This document shows positions 1-10,718 of a DNA stretch of 64,000 nt, in pieces. A program made the translations under genes and the position numbers. Source of the stretch: Flavobacterium sp. CF136 (GTDB taxonomy: Bacteria > Bacteroidota > Bacteroidia > Flavobacteriales > Flavobacteriaceae); the NCBI RefSeq assembly GCF_000282055.1, contig NZ_AKJZ01000008.1, positions 62,001 to 126,000 on the forward strand, written 5' to 3'. Every line of letters starts with the position of its first letter. Position 1 is the stretch's first letter. The notes below the pieces were generated by a model. It was not told the origin of the DNA and ran no database searches. It worked only from the letters and a program-made list of their open reading frames with translations.

Positions 1-521
1 TCAAATTCAAAATCGTGATTGTGATATGCTAATTTTATATCCGCTTTTTGACACATTCTCCCAGCTTCATTTAATCGGGCAGCAATTTTTTTGTAATCGT
101 CGATATTACTTCTAAAAGGCGGATCTACCCAGGGAATTGTCAAGTATTTGCTCTTTAAAATTTTCGCGGCATTAATTGCAGCTTCGAGCTCAGTTGTATT
201 TCCGTCAGCCAAAAAACTGCCAATTCCGTAATGGCCGCTTATTGCTTTTAGATTGTTTTCGTCTAATATTTTCTTTAATTCGATTGCAGATAATCCCCAA
301 AACTGATCTTTAATCGAAAAACCATATGTTTCAACAGTTGTAAACCCCGCTGAAGCTACTTTTTCTAAAACATCTTTTACATTTTTTGGCAGTTCATCCC
401 GCAAGGTGTACAATTGCAAACCAATTTCTTTTTTATTCATATTGAAAGCTAATGATGGTAAAGCTAAAACAGAGACAACTGCCAAACCGCTATTTTTTAT
501 AAAGTTTCGTCTGGAGGTCAT
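1..521 (-). CDS. Sugar phosphate isomerase/epimerase-like protein, Tat signal, 3' end outside window
   Basis: The first 173 or so codons of a minus-strand gene that runs off the left edge. The start is the ATG at 519-521. The N-terminus MTSRRNFIKNSG carries a twin arginine followed by a hydrophobic stretch (AVVSVLALPSLAF), so export by the Tat system is likely. The mature part has the look of the xylose-isomerase-like TIM barrel family: LQLYTLRDEL near the start, ISGHYGIGSF in the middle and YHNHDFEF near the visible end, where His residues usually contribute to the metal or sugar site. Members of this family isomerise or epimerise sugars or polyols; the substrate cannot be told here. Confidence 0.8.
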   Translation of the reverse strand, partial: MTSRRNFIKNSGLAVVSVLALPSLAFNMNKKEIGLQLYTLRDELPKNVKDVLEKVASAGFTTVETYGFSIKDQFWGLSAIELKKILDENNLKAISGHYGIGSFLADGNTTELEAAINAAKILKSKYLTIPWVDPPFRSNIDDYKKIAARLNEAGRMCQKADIKLAYHNHDFEF

Positions 522-555
522 ATTTTATTTTGGAATTTATACAGTAAATTTAACT

Positions 556-765
556 TTATTTATCAGATTTTGGATCATCAAAATTATCAAAATAAGTAAA
601 ATCTTTGGTTATTTTTCCGTTTTCAATTGTGAAGATAGTACAAACAGGCAACCTGAGCTTTGAACTGTCTGCAGCAGTTCCTGTTGAAACAAATTTTACA
701 ATAATATGTTCCTCATCTACAGGATAGATGTTTAACTTTATCGCAAGTACAGAAGGTAAAATTAT
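556..765 (-). pseudogene. Remnant of a SnoaL-like / NTF2-fold protein (C-terminal part only)
   Basis: The minus strand stays open from 765 to a TAA at 556-558 and reads like the C-terminal third of a SnoaL-like polyketide cyclase or NTF2-fold protein, with the segments HIIVKFVSTGTAADSS and FTIENGKITKDFTYFDN. A TAA lies immediately upstream at 766-768 and there is no ATG, so the N-terminal two thirds are missing. Inference: a decayed gene. The family assignment rests on overall pattern only. Confidence 0.4.
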
Positions 766-786
766 TTAATAACCAGATGGGTGTAA

Positions 787-1152
787 TTATTTTACACTAA
801 GCGAACTCGTGCTTATCAATTCACCTGCATTAATTTGCTGGGGTGGAAATACTTGTTTTTCTTTTCGCCATGAAGCAACTCTTCCTTCCGTATTTATATA
901 AACAAACATATAATTCCAATAGTTTGAACCCGCTATTGTAGAACTATGCTGATTATTTGAATTTGCATAAACTTGATCTGCGTAAATAAGTATTTCACCT
1001 TTTTTATCATTATTTAAGATACGTATTGGCAACCCCCAGCTTTTAATAAAGCTTTGTTCAGTTTTCCCTACCCATGTATCCATCGCTTTTTTTTCTGTTG
1101 AACATGATGCGTGAATAATCAATATAGCGGCTAAGAAAATTATTTTTTTCAT
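787..1152 (-). CDS. Small hypothetical lipoprotein
   Basis: 121 residues. The N-terminus MKKIIFLAAILIIHASCSTE is a lipoprotein signal with the lipobox cysteine at residue 17, so the mature protein should be lipid-anchored in the envelope. The rest is polar, with a GKTEQSFIKSWGLP segment reminiscent of small envelope lipoproteins in which a short domain follows the anchor. I do not recognise a named family. It lies head to head with trmD, with about 250 bp between the two starts. Confidence 0.7.
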   Translation of the reverse strand: MKKIIFLAAILIIHASCSTEKKAMDTWVGKTEQSFIKSWGLPIRILNNDKKGEILIYADQVYANSNNQHSSTIAGSNYWNYMFVYINTEGRVASWRKEKQVFPPQQINAGELISTSSLSVK

Positions 1153-1364
1153 AAAGATTTTATTTACTTATTCTAGATCATTATTTTTCCGAATAAAAGT
1201 AAGAAAAATTTCCATATAATAAAACTAATTTATTGTTTATCAATATATTAATTATTTTTGTTTAAAAAATAAAGCATTATAAAAGCTCCATTTTTATTTT
1301 TAAAACCGATATCTGTTAATCGTCTCCAATTTTTAAATATTTAAATTCTCAAATATTTACTTTG

Positions 1365-1372
1365 TATCTTTG
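1365..1372 (+). promoter_or_regulatory. Bacteroidetes-type -7 box for trmD
   Basis: TATCTTTG fits the TAnnTTTG consensus of the Bacteroidetes primary sigma factor. It lies 26 bp before the trmD ATG at 1399; no convincing -33 element is visible. Confidence 0.5.
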
Positions 1373-1398
1373 CGCTTTACAATTTTGAAGAAAAAAAA

Positions 1399-2079
1399 AT
1401 GCGAATTGACATTATAACGATTTTGCCGGAATTATTAAAAAGCCCGTTTGAGGCTTCGATTATGAAACGTGCCATTGATAAGGGTTTGGTTGAAGTTCAT
1501 TTTCATAATTTACGTGATTATACCACTAATAGACAAAAAAGTGTCGATGATTATCCGTTTGGCGGAGGCGCCGGAATGGTAATGACGGTTCAGCCAATTG
1601 ATGCCTGCATTACACATTTGAAAAGTGAACGCGAATATGATGAGATTATTTATATGTCTCCGGATGGTGAAACGCTGAACCAAAAAATGGCTAACACAAT
1701 GTCAATGTATGAAAACATTATTATTTTGTGTGGACATTATAAAGGTGTAGATCAACGTGTACGCGATCATTTTATTACTAAAGAAATTTCGATTGGCGAT
1801 TATGTATTATCCGGCGGTGAATTAGGCGCTTTGGTTTTGTCTGATGCATTAATCCGATTAATTCCCGGTGTTTTAAGCGATGAAACTTCGGCATTGACAG
1901 ATAGTTTTCAGGACAATTTGCTTTCAGGACCAATTTATACAAGACCGGCAGACTATAAAGGATGGAAAGTCCCGGAAGTTTTAACCAGCGGGCATTTTGC
2001 TAAAATTGACAAATGGCGCGAAGATATGGCTTATGAACATACTAAAAACAGACGTCCAGATTTGCTTGAAGAGAAATAA
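1399..2079 (+). CDS. trmD: tRNA (guanine-N1)-methyltransferase
   Basis: 226 residues, the usual TrmD length. It methylates N1 of G37 in tRNAs with a G at position 36, using S-adenosylmethionine, which prevents +1 frameshifting. Family signatures are all present: [10 protein letters not shown] at residues 53-62, [10 protein letters not shown] at 111-120 and [11 protein letters not shown] at 131-141, the last two forming the trefoil-knot SAM site, then [11 protein letters not shown] near the C-terminus. It precedes rplS on the same strand, as in many bacteria, but is separated by a long palindrome and a separate promoter, so rplS is probably also transcribed independently. Start chosen at the ATG after an A-rich stretch. 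Confidence 0.97.
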   Translation: MRIDIITILPELLKSPFEASIMKRAIDKGLVEVHFHNLRDYTTNRQKSVDDYPFGGGAGMVMTVQPIDACITHLKSEREYDEIIYMSPDGETLNQKMANTMSMYENIIILCGHYKGVDQRVRDHFITKEISIGDYVLSGGELGALVLSDALIRLIPGVLSDETSALTDSFQDNLLSGPIYTRPADYKGWKVPEVLTSGHFAKIDKWREDMAYEHTKNRRPDLLEEK

Positions 2080-2080
2080 G

Positions 2081-2146
2081 AGTTTTCAGTCTCAGTCTCA
2101 GTTTCCAGATTGGATTCGCCAAAGATTGAGATTGAGACTGAAAACT
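2081..2146. repeat. Imperfect 20-bp inverted repeat between trmD and rplS
   Basis: Left arm 2081-2100 starts AGTTTTCAGTC; right arm 2127-2146 is its reverse complement with one mismatch (a G-T wobble on the RNA level). The loop is 26 nt. The arms themselves contain a tandem CAGTCT repeat. No T-run follows, so it is not a classical intrinsic terminator; it resembles the interspersed palindromes of flavobacterial genomes. Confidence 0.75.
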
Positions 2147-2218
2147 GCGACTAACTACCATTTTATCAAATACTTAAAATAATTTATAATTTACAATTTA
2201 TAATTCATAATTATTTTC

Positions 2219-2226
2219 TACATTTG
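2219..2226 (+). promoter_or_regulatory. -7 box for rplS
   Basis: TACATTTG matches the TAnnTTTG consensus. It would start a transcript near 2233, giving a leader of about 65 nt before the rplS ATG. Confidence 0.5.
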
Positions 2227-2232
2227 CACCCG

Positions 2233-2299
2233 AATTAGACTAACCTCTGGCGAGATCCGTGAATGTTGCTCTATATAAAAACCATAATTATAAGATATC
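2233..2299 (+). promoter_or_regulatory. rplS 5' leader, possible autoregulatory RNA
   Basis: The stretch between the -7 box and the rplS start is more GC-rich than the surrounding intergenic DNA and contains the core CTCTGGCGAGATCCGTG, which can form a short CTC/GAG hairpin. Ribosomal protein leaders that bind the encoded protein are known for several flavobacterial ribosomal genes. Whether this is one of them cannot be decided by eye. Confidence 0.3.
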
Positions 2300-2650
2300 A
2301 TGGCAGATTTAATGAAATTCGTTCAAACCGAATTAGTTGCTAAAAAAGATTTCCCTGTTTTTGGAGCTGGAGATACTATCACAGTTTTCTACGAAATTAA
2401 AGAGGGTGAAAAAACAAGAACTCAGTTTTTTAAAGGAGTTGTTATTCAAAGAAGAGGTTCTGGTAACACAGAAACTTTCACTATTCGTAAAATGTCAGGA
2501 GCTATTGGAGTTGAGCGTATCTTCCCGGTAAACTTGCCAGCTTTGCAAAAAATTGAAATCAACAAAAAAGGAGCTGTTCGTAGAGCCAGAATTTTCTACT
2601 TCAGAGAACTTACTGGTAAAAAAGCTAAGATTAAAGATAAAAGAAGATAA
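2300..2650 (+). CDS. rplS: 50S ribosomal protein L19
   Basis: 116 residues, the normal length for bL19, which sits at the 30S-50S interface. The conserved core is clear: VFYEIKEGEKTRTQ, FKGVVIQRRGSG, ETFTIRKMSGAIGVER and the basic end RRARIFYFREL. The start ATG at 2300 follows an AT-rich leader without a Shine-Dalgarno. A strong terminator follows 20 bp after the stop. Confidence 0.98.
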   Translation: MADLMKFVQTELVAKKDFPVFGAGDTITVFYEIKEGEKTRTQFFKGVVIQRRGSGNTETFTIRKMSGAIGVERIFPVNLPALQKIEINKKGAVRRARIFYFRELTGKKAKIKDKRR

Positions 2651-2670
2651 TCATTTATCTCTTTGTTATA

Positions 2671-2709
2671 AAAAACTCGTTTCAGGTAATTTGAAACGAG
2701 TTTTTTTTT
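2671..2709 (+). terminator. Intrinsic terminator after rplS
   Basis: Stem AACTCGTTTCA (2674-2684) pairs perfectly with TGAAACGAGTT (2692-2702) around a 7-nt loop, followed by a run of nine or more T. Confidence 0.9.
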
Positions 2710-2848
2710 GGAGGTAATTTTCGAAATACTAAAACTGTAATTTTTCATTATAAAAATCATTGATTTGATAATTTAAAGTCTTCGAAATAACAATCTATTA
2801 ATTTCAGGATTTATACAGAAAACTAAACCGTTTTCGGACTGTTTTTAT

Positions 2849-2856
2849 TATATTTG
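2849..2856 (+). promoter_or_regulatory. -7 box for icd
   Basis: TATATTTG fits TAnnTTTG and lies 72 bp before the preferred icd start at 2929. Confidence 0.5.
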
Positions 2857-2871
2857 CTCCGCTCATTTTGA

Positions 2872-5151
<2,280 letters not shown>

Positions 5152-5180
5152 TTAAAAAATAGTAAAACCTATTTATATTC

Positions 5181-5212
5181 AAAAGACAACTGGAAACGGT
5201 TGTCTTTTTTTT
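5181..5212 (+). terminator. Intrinsic terminator after icd
   Basis: AAGACAAC pairs with GTTGTCTT around a short loop, followed by a T-run; it starts 30 bp after the icd stop. Confidence 0.85.
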
Positions 5213-5469
5213 GCTGATAGTAAAATGAAATTTAAAAGCTAATTAAAGCAATTAACAAGATGCCCTGCACAGTTGAACTATATATAATGAATGGACACCG
5301 ATAACTGAACCAAAATGTTTAAAACAAAAATCCTCTAAAGAAATTTGATTATCATAATCTGGAAAGAAAAACGGTAAAACTAGATGATGTATTGAAATTG
5401 ATAATGGCTTATGAAACAGATTAAATTAAGCTGTTTTAAAATAAGTAGCTTTTTTGTTTTAATTCTTAA

Positions 5470-6507
5470 TCAATCTTTTATATCCTTAAAATGTTTTACA
5501 GCTATTTCTATATCAGGCAGAATTTCAGTATATCTTTCAATCACTTTATTAAAATGCATATCCAAATATTGTTTTTCTCTTTTTAATTTTTGTATATCGA
5601 TAATTCCGTTTTTTGCAGAACGAAATAATGACTTTGTTCTGTCATCGGTTCTTAATTTATTTAATTCTTTTAAAAAAGGTGTAAAGAACTTCTCTTCAAG
5701 AATATAAATATCATACTCGGAGTTATTTTGATATGGTATTATTTCAGCTTGAATCAGAGATGCTAGTGGAAGGAATCTTGCATCAGTATATAACTTTTCA
5801 GGATTATCTAACTCTTTTTCTATTTGAGTAGCATAATCTGTAAAATTATCTATTAACTCATTAAGGTTGATATTGAGACTAACTGTGAATTTAGATGTTT
5901 CTTTCAAGTAGTCAGTATACTTTTCTCTTATTATTTTAAATATATCTTTTAGCGTAACAATTAAAAAATTAAAGAAGTTCGAATTTTTAATTGCTTCGTT
6001 ATAGTTGTTGGATTCAAACTTTTCAAAATATTGTATCAAATCAGATTTATCAAGGGAATCAAAAACGGCACAATCTAATGGTGAAAAGATGGTCAATATC
6101 GGAATTTGATATTTCTCTTTATTATGTTCTACCAGAAAACTCTGCAAAGATTGAATTTGTTTAGAAATGGGTTCTTGTAATGAATTAATTTCCGATTTCC
6201 AACGTTCTCCACTTTTTTTAATTTTTTTTCGTTCGTTAAAGTAATCGAATCCTCTATTTAAAAAGAAACCAAGGAATAAAGTTATAATAGGTAGTATGTC
6301 TTTTAGTAAATTACTTTTTTCATTCTTTAAAATAAATAATTTAAAATCTTTATTTTGTAATTCCTTATTTTTAATTAACAAGGAATCTTCTTTTTTAGAT
6401 AAAACAAGTACTTTTTCAACTTTAATTTTGTGAATTAAAGAATCCTTGCTGTTTGCAAATGATATGTAAAAAAGAAAGAAGATAATTAAAGCGTATCTGT
6501 GCTTCAT
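5470..6507 (-). CDS. Unknown protein: signal peptide plus one membrane helix and a helical C-terminal domain
   Basis: 345 residues, not assigned to a family. Residues 5-20 (YALIIFFLFYISFANS) look like a cleavable signal. A second hydrophobic helix, DILPIITLFLGFFLNRGF, spans about 70-88 and is followed by the basic stretch FNERKKIKKSGERWK, so the large C-terminal part is probably cytoplasmic. That part is charged and mainly helical, without visible catalytic motifs. It is the last gene of a three-gene minus-strand set with intergenic gaps of about 50 bp. Base composition looks AT-richer than the flanking icd and yifB genes, which would fit acquisition by transfer, but this was judged by eye. 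Confidence 0.6.
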   Translation of the reverse strand: MKHRYALIIFFLFYISFANSKDSLIHKIKVEKVLVLSKKEDSLLIKNKELQNKDFKLFILKNEKSNLLKDILPIITLFLGFFLNRGFDYFNERKKIKKSGERWKSEINSLQEPISKQIQSLQSFLVEHNKEKYQIPILTIFSPLDCAVFDSLDKSDLIQYFEKFESNNYNEAIKNSNFFNFLIVTLKDIFKIIREKYTDYLKETSKFTVSLNINLNELIDNFTDYATQIEKELDNPEKLYTDARFLPLASLIQAEIIPYQNNSEYDIYILEEKFFTPFLKELNKLRTDDRTKSLFRSAKNGIIDIQKLKREKQYLDMHFNKVIERYTEILPDIEIAVKHFKDIKD

Positions 6508-6560
6508 AGTAAATAATTTTATTTTAAGTACTTAAAAATGTTGCTAATTTATTTTAATTT

Positions 6561-7361
6561 TTATTCATTAAATAGCTTTTCTAATTCAATTATATGAACT
6601 TTTTCAATAGGCAACTTTGAAACTTTATCTAGTTTAAGCGTATCAGTAACATTTATAAAAATATATTTATCATTGAAGTATAAAATTTCTCTTTTAGAGG
6701 TTGGATATTTTTCTTTTAATATAGATTGTATATTTTCAATATTATCTAATTCACTTGTAATTAAAAAGTTTTTATGGATAATATTGTAAACAGTAATTAA
6801 TATAATAATATAAAGTACAAGTAATAGAAGGTTAAAATATTTAAAATACTTTTTTAATTTCCCAGTAGCTAAATTATATAATTGATGTAAGTAATTATTC
6901 AATATTGTTATGTAAAAAACAGCCCAAATAAATTTGTAAAAAACATCAAACAAATCTCTTGTCTCGCCATTTATAGATTTAATAAACATATATATTGCAA
7001 TGCTGTAAACAAGAAATAATTGAATTAACAGATTTAAAATTTCCCTTTGTCTTTTTTTCTGAACTTCTAATGGGCCCAATTCTTTATTTGACGTATTTAT
7101 ATTTAGCTCTGGTAGAATGTATTTTCTAAAAAAAGTTCCAATTTCTGTGGCGATTATAATTGAAAAAATGAGTACCAGTATTAATATACCATCGGGAACA
7201 ATCTGTGAAATTGAAAAAAATCTAATATATGGTATAGATATACTCATTAATTCTATTGATTGCCAAAGACCACCAATAAATGCTGGAACAATTAATATAA
7301 CATTAAGATGTTCCTTAATATAATTAATAATTTTTGTTGCGCTTATACCTGTTTGAATCAT
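6561..7361 (-). CDS. Unknown multi-pass membrane protein
   Basis: 266 residues with about five hydrophobic segments: near 17-35 (VILIVPAFIGGLW), 58-78 (GILILVLIFSIIIATEIG), 111-127 (LLIQLFLVYSIAIYMF), 142-158 and 174-194 (LLLLVLYIIILITVYNII). The last 70 residues are soluble and include KEKYPTSKREILYFNDKYIF. No transporter or enzyme motif is recognised. It is the middle gene of the three-gene operon, between two proteins that each carry a single membrane anchor, so the three could form a membrane complex (inference). Confidence 0.6.
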   Translation of the reverse strand: MIQTGISATKIINYIKEHLNVILIVPAFIGGLWQSIELMSISIPYIRFFSISQIVPDGILILVLIFSIIIATEIGTFFRKYILPELNINTSNKELGPLEVQKKRQREILNLLIQLFLVYSIAIYMFIKSINGETRDLFDVFYKFIWAVFYITILNNYLHQLYNLATGKLKKYFKYFNLLLLVLYIIILITVYNIIHKNFLITSELDNIENIQSILKEKYPTSKREILYFNDKYIFINVTDTLKLDKVSKLPIEKVHIIELEKLFNE

Positions 7362-7411
7362 TTATTAAATGTTAATTTAAAGTAGAGCATAGCGGTGGAT
7401 TGCACATAACA

Positions 7412-8044
7412 TTATTCACCTAAAAGTTCTCTAAATTTATTTTTTATTTCCAATTGGATTGGTTCTATCAATTCTGGAATTTTTTTATACGCAGTTGCGG
7501 CTGACATATAGACTTTACTATTAAACAGTGCTCCTTCTCGATTTACAAACTCATTTTCAACATACTGATTAAAAATATCTAATGAGGAAGTAAAATATTT
7601 TTCTAATAATTCTTCAATTTCATCATTGAAATAAATCTTATTAAAACTGTAGTACTCGTAAAATTTATTATGAGCGTTACTATAATCGGTAAATTGTGTG
7701 TAATTAATTTCTTCAGCTGTTTTATCAGTAGGTACACCTTTTAGCGGAGCTACATAAATTCTTAGCTTAAACAAAGCATCAGTCAAATACTTATAAGTTT
7801 CTACCATCACCTCAAATCGCTTTTCGTGAAGTTTAGTAAACTTAAAACTTTCTTTAGATTTCAGGTGGTTAAGCTCCGATTGAAACTGAGAGATTTCTTT
7901 TGAATTGATCATTTTTACTTCTTCTAATTTAATATCAAAAGAGTTCTTAATTTTATTTTTTATGCGCTCTGTTATATAAAGAGTAAACAAAGAAGAAATT
8001 CCAAGAAACCCAGATATTTGTAAAATGATTTTGACAACTTCCAT
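7412..8044 (-). CDS. Unknown membrane-anchored helical protein
   Basis: 210 residues. An N-terminal hydrophobic helix (IILQISGFLGISSLFTLYI, residues 6-24) is followed by a likely coiled coil (about 30-70, KLEEVKMINSKEISQFQSEL) and a helical domain beginning LHEKRFEVMVETYKYL. Similar anchor-coil-helix proteins of unknown function occur widely in accessory regions. First gene of the three-gene set; transcription probably starts in the short gap before it. No function is proposed. Confidence 0.6.
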   Translation of the reverse strand: MEVVKIILQISGFLGISSLFTLYITERIKNKIKNSFDIKLEEVKMINSKEISQFQSELNHLKSKESFKFTKLHEKRFEVMVETYKYLTDALFKLRIYVAPLKGVPTDKTAEEINYTQFTDYSNAHNKFYEYYSFNKIYFNDEIEELLEKYFTSSLDIFNQYVENEFVNREGALFNSKVYMSAATAYKKIPELIEPIQLEIKNKFRELLGE

Positions 8045-8099
8045 AAATAATTATTTTTTACTTTATTATATACAAATGTTTAATTTTCAATGATGCAAA

Positions 8100-9635
8100 T
8101 TATCCCAGCCATCCATCACGATCCAAACTTCTATACTGAATCGCCTCTGCAATATGTGAGGAAATTATATGCGGAGCAGAATCTAAATCAGCTATAGTTC
8201 TCGAAACTTTCAAAATTCTGTCATAAGCTCTTGCTGAAAGATTTAAACGTTCCATTGCCGTTTTCAATAATTGCTTGGATTGATCATCCAAAGGACAAAA
8301 CTCCCGAATTAATTTACTGCTCATTTGTGCGTTGTAATGAATATTGGCCATTTCTTCAAATCGAACAGATTGAAGTTCTCGGGCTGCCGTAACCCTTTCC
8401 CTGATAGAAACACTGCTTTCCGCTTTATTGTCATCTGATAATTTCTCGAAAGGAACCGGTGTAACTTCTATATGAATATCAATCCGATCCAGTAAAGGTC
8501 CTGAAATCTTACTCAAATAACGCTGCATTTCATGTGGAGAAGAAGTACTTGGCGAACCCGGATCGTTAAAAAAGCCACTCGGACTTGGGTTCATACTTGC
8601 TACCAACATAAAAGAAGAAGGATAGGTTATTGTAAATTTAGCCCTTGAAATAGTAACTTCGCGATCCTCCAGAGGTTGTCTCATAACTTCTAAAACGTCT
8701 CTTTTGAATTCCGGTAATTCATCCAAAAACAAAATACCATTGTGTGCCATCGAGATCTCACCGGGCTGCGGATAACTTCCTCCACCAACAAGGGCAACAT
8801 TAGAAATCGTATGATGCGGACTGCGAAATGGCCGCTGGCTCATTAATCCAACTTCTTTTAGTTTACCGGCAACACTATGAATTTTTGTAGTTTCTAATGC
8901 TTCACGCAAAGTCATAGGCGGTAAAATACTTGGTAATCGTTTGGCAAGCATTGTTTTTCCTGCACCGGGCGGTCCAATCAAAATTATGTTATGCCCTCCG
9001 GCAGCAGCAATCTCCATACATCGCTTTATACTTTCCTGTCCTCGGACATCTGAAAAATCAAATTCGGGAAAATCGAGGGTTTTATAAAATTCTGCCCTGG
9101 TATCAATAGTTGTTGGTTCGAGAGTTCCTTTCCCTTCAAAGAAATCAATAACTTCCTGCACATTTTCGACTCCGTAAACATCTAGTCCGGCAACTATTGC
9201 GGCTTCTTTTACATTTTGCTTCGGAAGAAAAAATCCTTTATAACCTTCTTCCTTAGCTTTGATTGCAATTGGTAAAGCGCCTCGAATAGGTTGTAAACCA
9301 CCATCTAACGAGAGTTCACCCATAATAATATACCGATCAACCTCAGGAGCTTTTATCTGCTCTGACGCTACTAAAATTCCTACGGCCAGTGTCAAATCAT
9401 AAGCAGAACCTTCTTTGCGTAAATCGGCCGGAGCCATATTAATAGTTATTTTTTTACCCGGCAGCGCATAACCGTTATTTTTAAGAGCTGCAGCAATTCG
9501 GTAACTGCTTTCTTTTATCGCATTATCAGGTAATCCTACCAAATGATAACCAATTCCCTTATCTATATTTACCTCAACCGTAATGGTAGTGGCTTCAACC
9601 CCAAAAACTGCGCTTCCAAAAACTTTAACCAGCAT
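8100..9635 (-). CDS. YifB/ComM family AAA+ ATPase (Mg-chelatase-like)
   Basis: 511 residues, full length for the family. An N-terminal Lon-protease-like (ChlI) domain covers about 1-175. Then comes the Mg-chelatase AAA+ module with Walker A GPPGAGKT at 221-228 and Walker B ILFLDELPEF around 300, followed by the C-terminal magnesium-chelatase domain (SARAYDRILKVSRTIADL). In Haemophilus and Vibrio the homologue ComM is a hexameric helicase promoting branch migration during natural transformation; in other bacteria the role is less clear. The gene stands alone, 55 bp downstream of the start of the membrane operon, on the same strand. Confidence 0.95.
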   Translation of the reverse strand: MLVKVFGSAVFGVEATTITVEVNIDKGIGYHLVGLPDNAIKESSYRIAAALKNNGYALPGKKITINMAPADLRKEGSAYDLTLAVGILVASEQIKAPEVDRYIIMGELSLDGGLQPIRGALPIAIKAKEEGYKGFFLPKQNVKEAAIVAGLDVYGVENVQEVIDFFEGKGTLEPTTIDTRAEFYKTLDFPEFDFSDVRGQESIKRCMEIAAAGGHNIILIGPPGAGKTMLAKRLPSILPPMTLREALETTKIHSVAGKLKEVGLMSQRPFRSPHHTISNVALVGGGSYPQPGEISMAHNGILFLDELPEFKRDVLEVMRQPLEDREVTISRAKFTITYPSSFMLVASMNPSPSGFFNDPGSPSTSSPHEMQRYLSKISGPLLDRIDIHIEVTPVPFEKLSDDNKAESSVSIRERVTAARELQSVRFEEMANIHYNAQMSSKLIREFCPLDDQSKQLLKTAMERLNLSARAYDRILKVSRTIADLDSAPHIISSHIAEAIQYRSLDRDGWLG

Positions 9636-9740
9636 ACTTTAATATCTTTAATTGTAAATTATTGCTAAATCTAATTAAAATAAACGGGATATTTTTAATA
9701 AATAAAGTATTACAATTTAAAATAAAATTTCTACGGCAGT

Positions 9741-10718
9741 CTAAGAAAACTCCAATCCAATCTGTAACTTGACTTCCTCAACCATTTTACTTAAATCCAG
9801 ACTATTTTGGTGTGACCAGAATTCGCTTTCAATTCGGCTATTCCTAATACAGTTATGACATTCTATAGCTTCATGCGCATATCCTTTCCCAATATTAGGC
9901 AAATTGAAATTGGTCTCTTCTTCCTCCTTAAAAATTGAATAACCTTCAGTCATAAACCAGGGCGATTGTATCTCAATCCTCCCTTTAGTACCGCTAATAA
10001 TCGCTTTCATATCAGAAGTTGAAACAAAACCAGCGTGCAAAACCGCCTGTGCCGATTGATATTGCAAAATCATACTGGTTTGCAAATCAACCCCGGTTGT
10101 ATGATAGATAGATTTTGCAATAATTTCCGTTGGAATCCCTAGTATAATATAGGACAGAAATAATGGATAAACCCCAATATCAAAAAGAGCGCCTCCGCCT
10201 AATTTTTTGTCAGTCAATCGGTTTCCTTCTAATTCATTTACATAAAAAGCAAAATCAGCTTTAAGATATTTAATATCTCCTATCTCATCATTTTTTACTT
10301 TTGATAATACTTCCCGAATGGATGGGATAAATCGTGTCCAAAAAGCTTCCATAAAAAATTTATTATATTTTTTTGAAGTTTCTGTCATTTTCATAGCATC
10401 ATTATACGATAGGGCTAAAGGTTTTTCACACAATACATGTTTACCGTTTTGCATTGCCCTGATTGCTAGTTCAGCATGTGAATCATGCGGTGTTGCAATA
10501 TAAACGATATCAATTTCATCATCTATAAAAAGAGCATCATAAGAGCCATAAGACTTTTTACAATTGTATTTTTTTGCAAATTCATTTGCTTTATCATTAT
10601 TTCTGGAAGCTACGCCCGTTAGCTCGGCATCATCTATCAATTGTAAATCAGAGGCAAACTGGCTGGCAATATTTCCTAAACCAATAATTCCCCACCTTAT
10701 TTTATTTGTATTTTTCAT
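9741..10718 (-). CDS. Gfo/Idh/MocA family oxidoreductase
   Basis: 325 residues. The N-terminal Rossmann fold begins WGIIGLGNIASQ with the GxGxxA dinucleotide motif at residues 13-18, and the family hallmark EKP is at 98-100 (VLCEKPLAL), which carries the catalytic or NAD-contacting lysine. The C-terminal half is the alpha/beta substrate domain (GGGALFDIGVYPLFL). Members are NAD(P)-dependent dehydrogenases of sugars, inositols or dihydrodiols; the substrate is not evident. Single gene, no obvious operon partner. Confidence 0.92.
   Translation of the reverse strand: MKNTNKIRWGIIGLGNIASQFASDLQLIDDAELTGVASRNNDKANEFAKKYNCKKSYGSYDALFIDDEIDIVYIATPHDSHAELAIRAMQNGKHVLCEKPLALSYNDAMKMTETSKKYNKFFMEAFWTRFIPSIREVLSKVKNDEIGDIKYLKADFAFYVNELEGNRLTDKKLGGGALFDIGVYPLFLSYIILGIPTEIIAKSIYHTTGVDLQTSMILQYQSAQAVLHAGFVSTSDMKAIISGTKGRIEIQSPWFMTEGYSIFKEEEETNFNLPNIGKGYAHEAIECHNCIRNSRIESEFWSHQNSLDLSKMVEEVKLQIGLEFS

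Noticed and set aside
1997..2182. 61-codon plus-strand frame overlapping the end of trmD
   Set aside because: It overlaps conserved trmD coding sequence in another frame and continues through the palindrome; an artefact of the repeat.
2337..2531. 64-codon frame inside rplS
   Set aside because: Entirely within the conserved L19 gene in a shifted frame.
5285..5424. Possible decayed insertion-sequence end or gene remnant after icd
   Set aside because: A short open stretch ending VLKLIMAYETD has no start and no recognised transposase motif; GGACACCGATAACTGAACC nearby only vaguely recalls an IS end.
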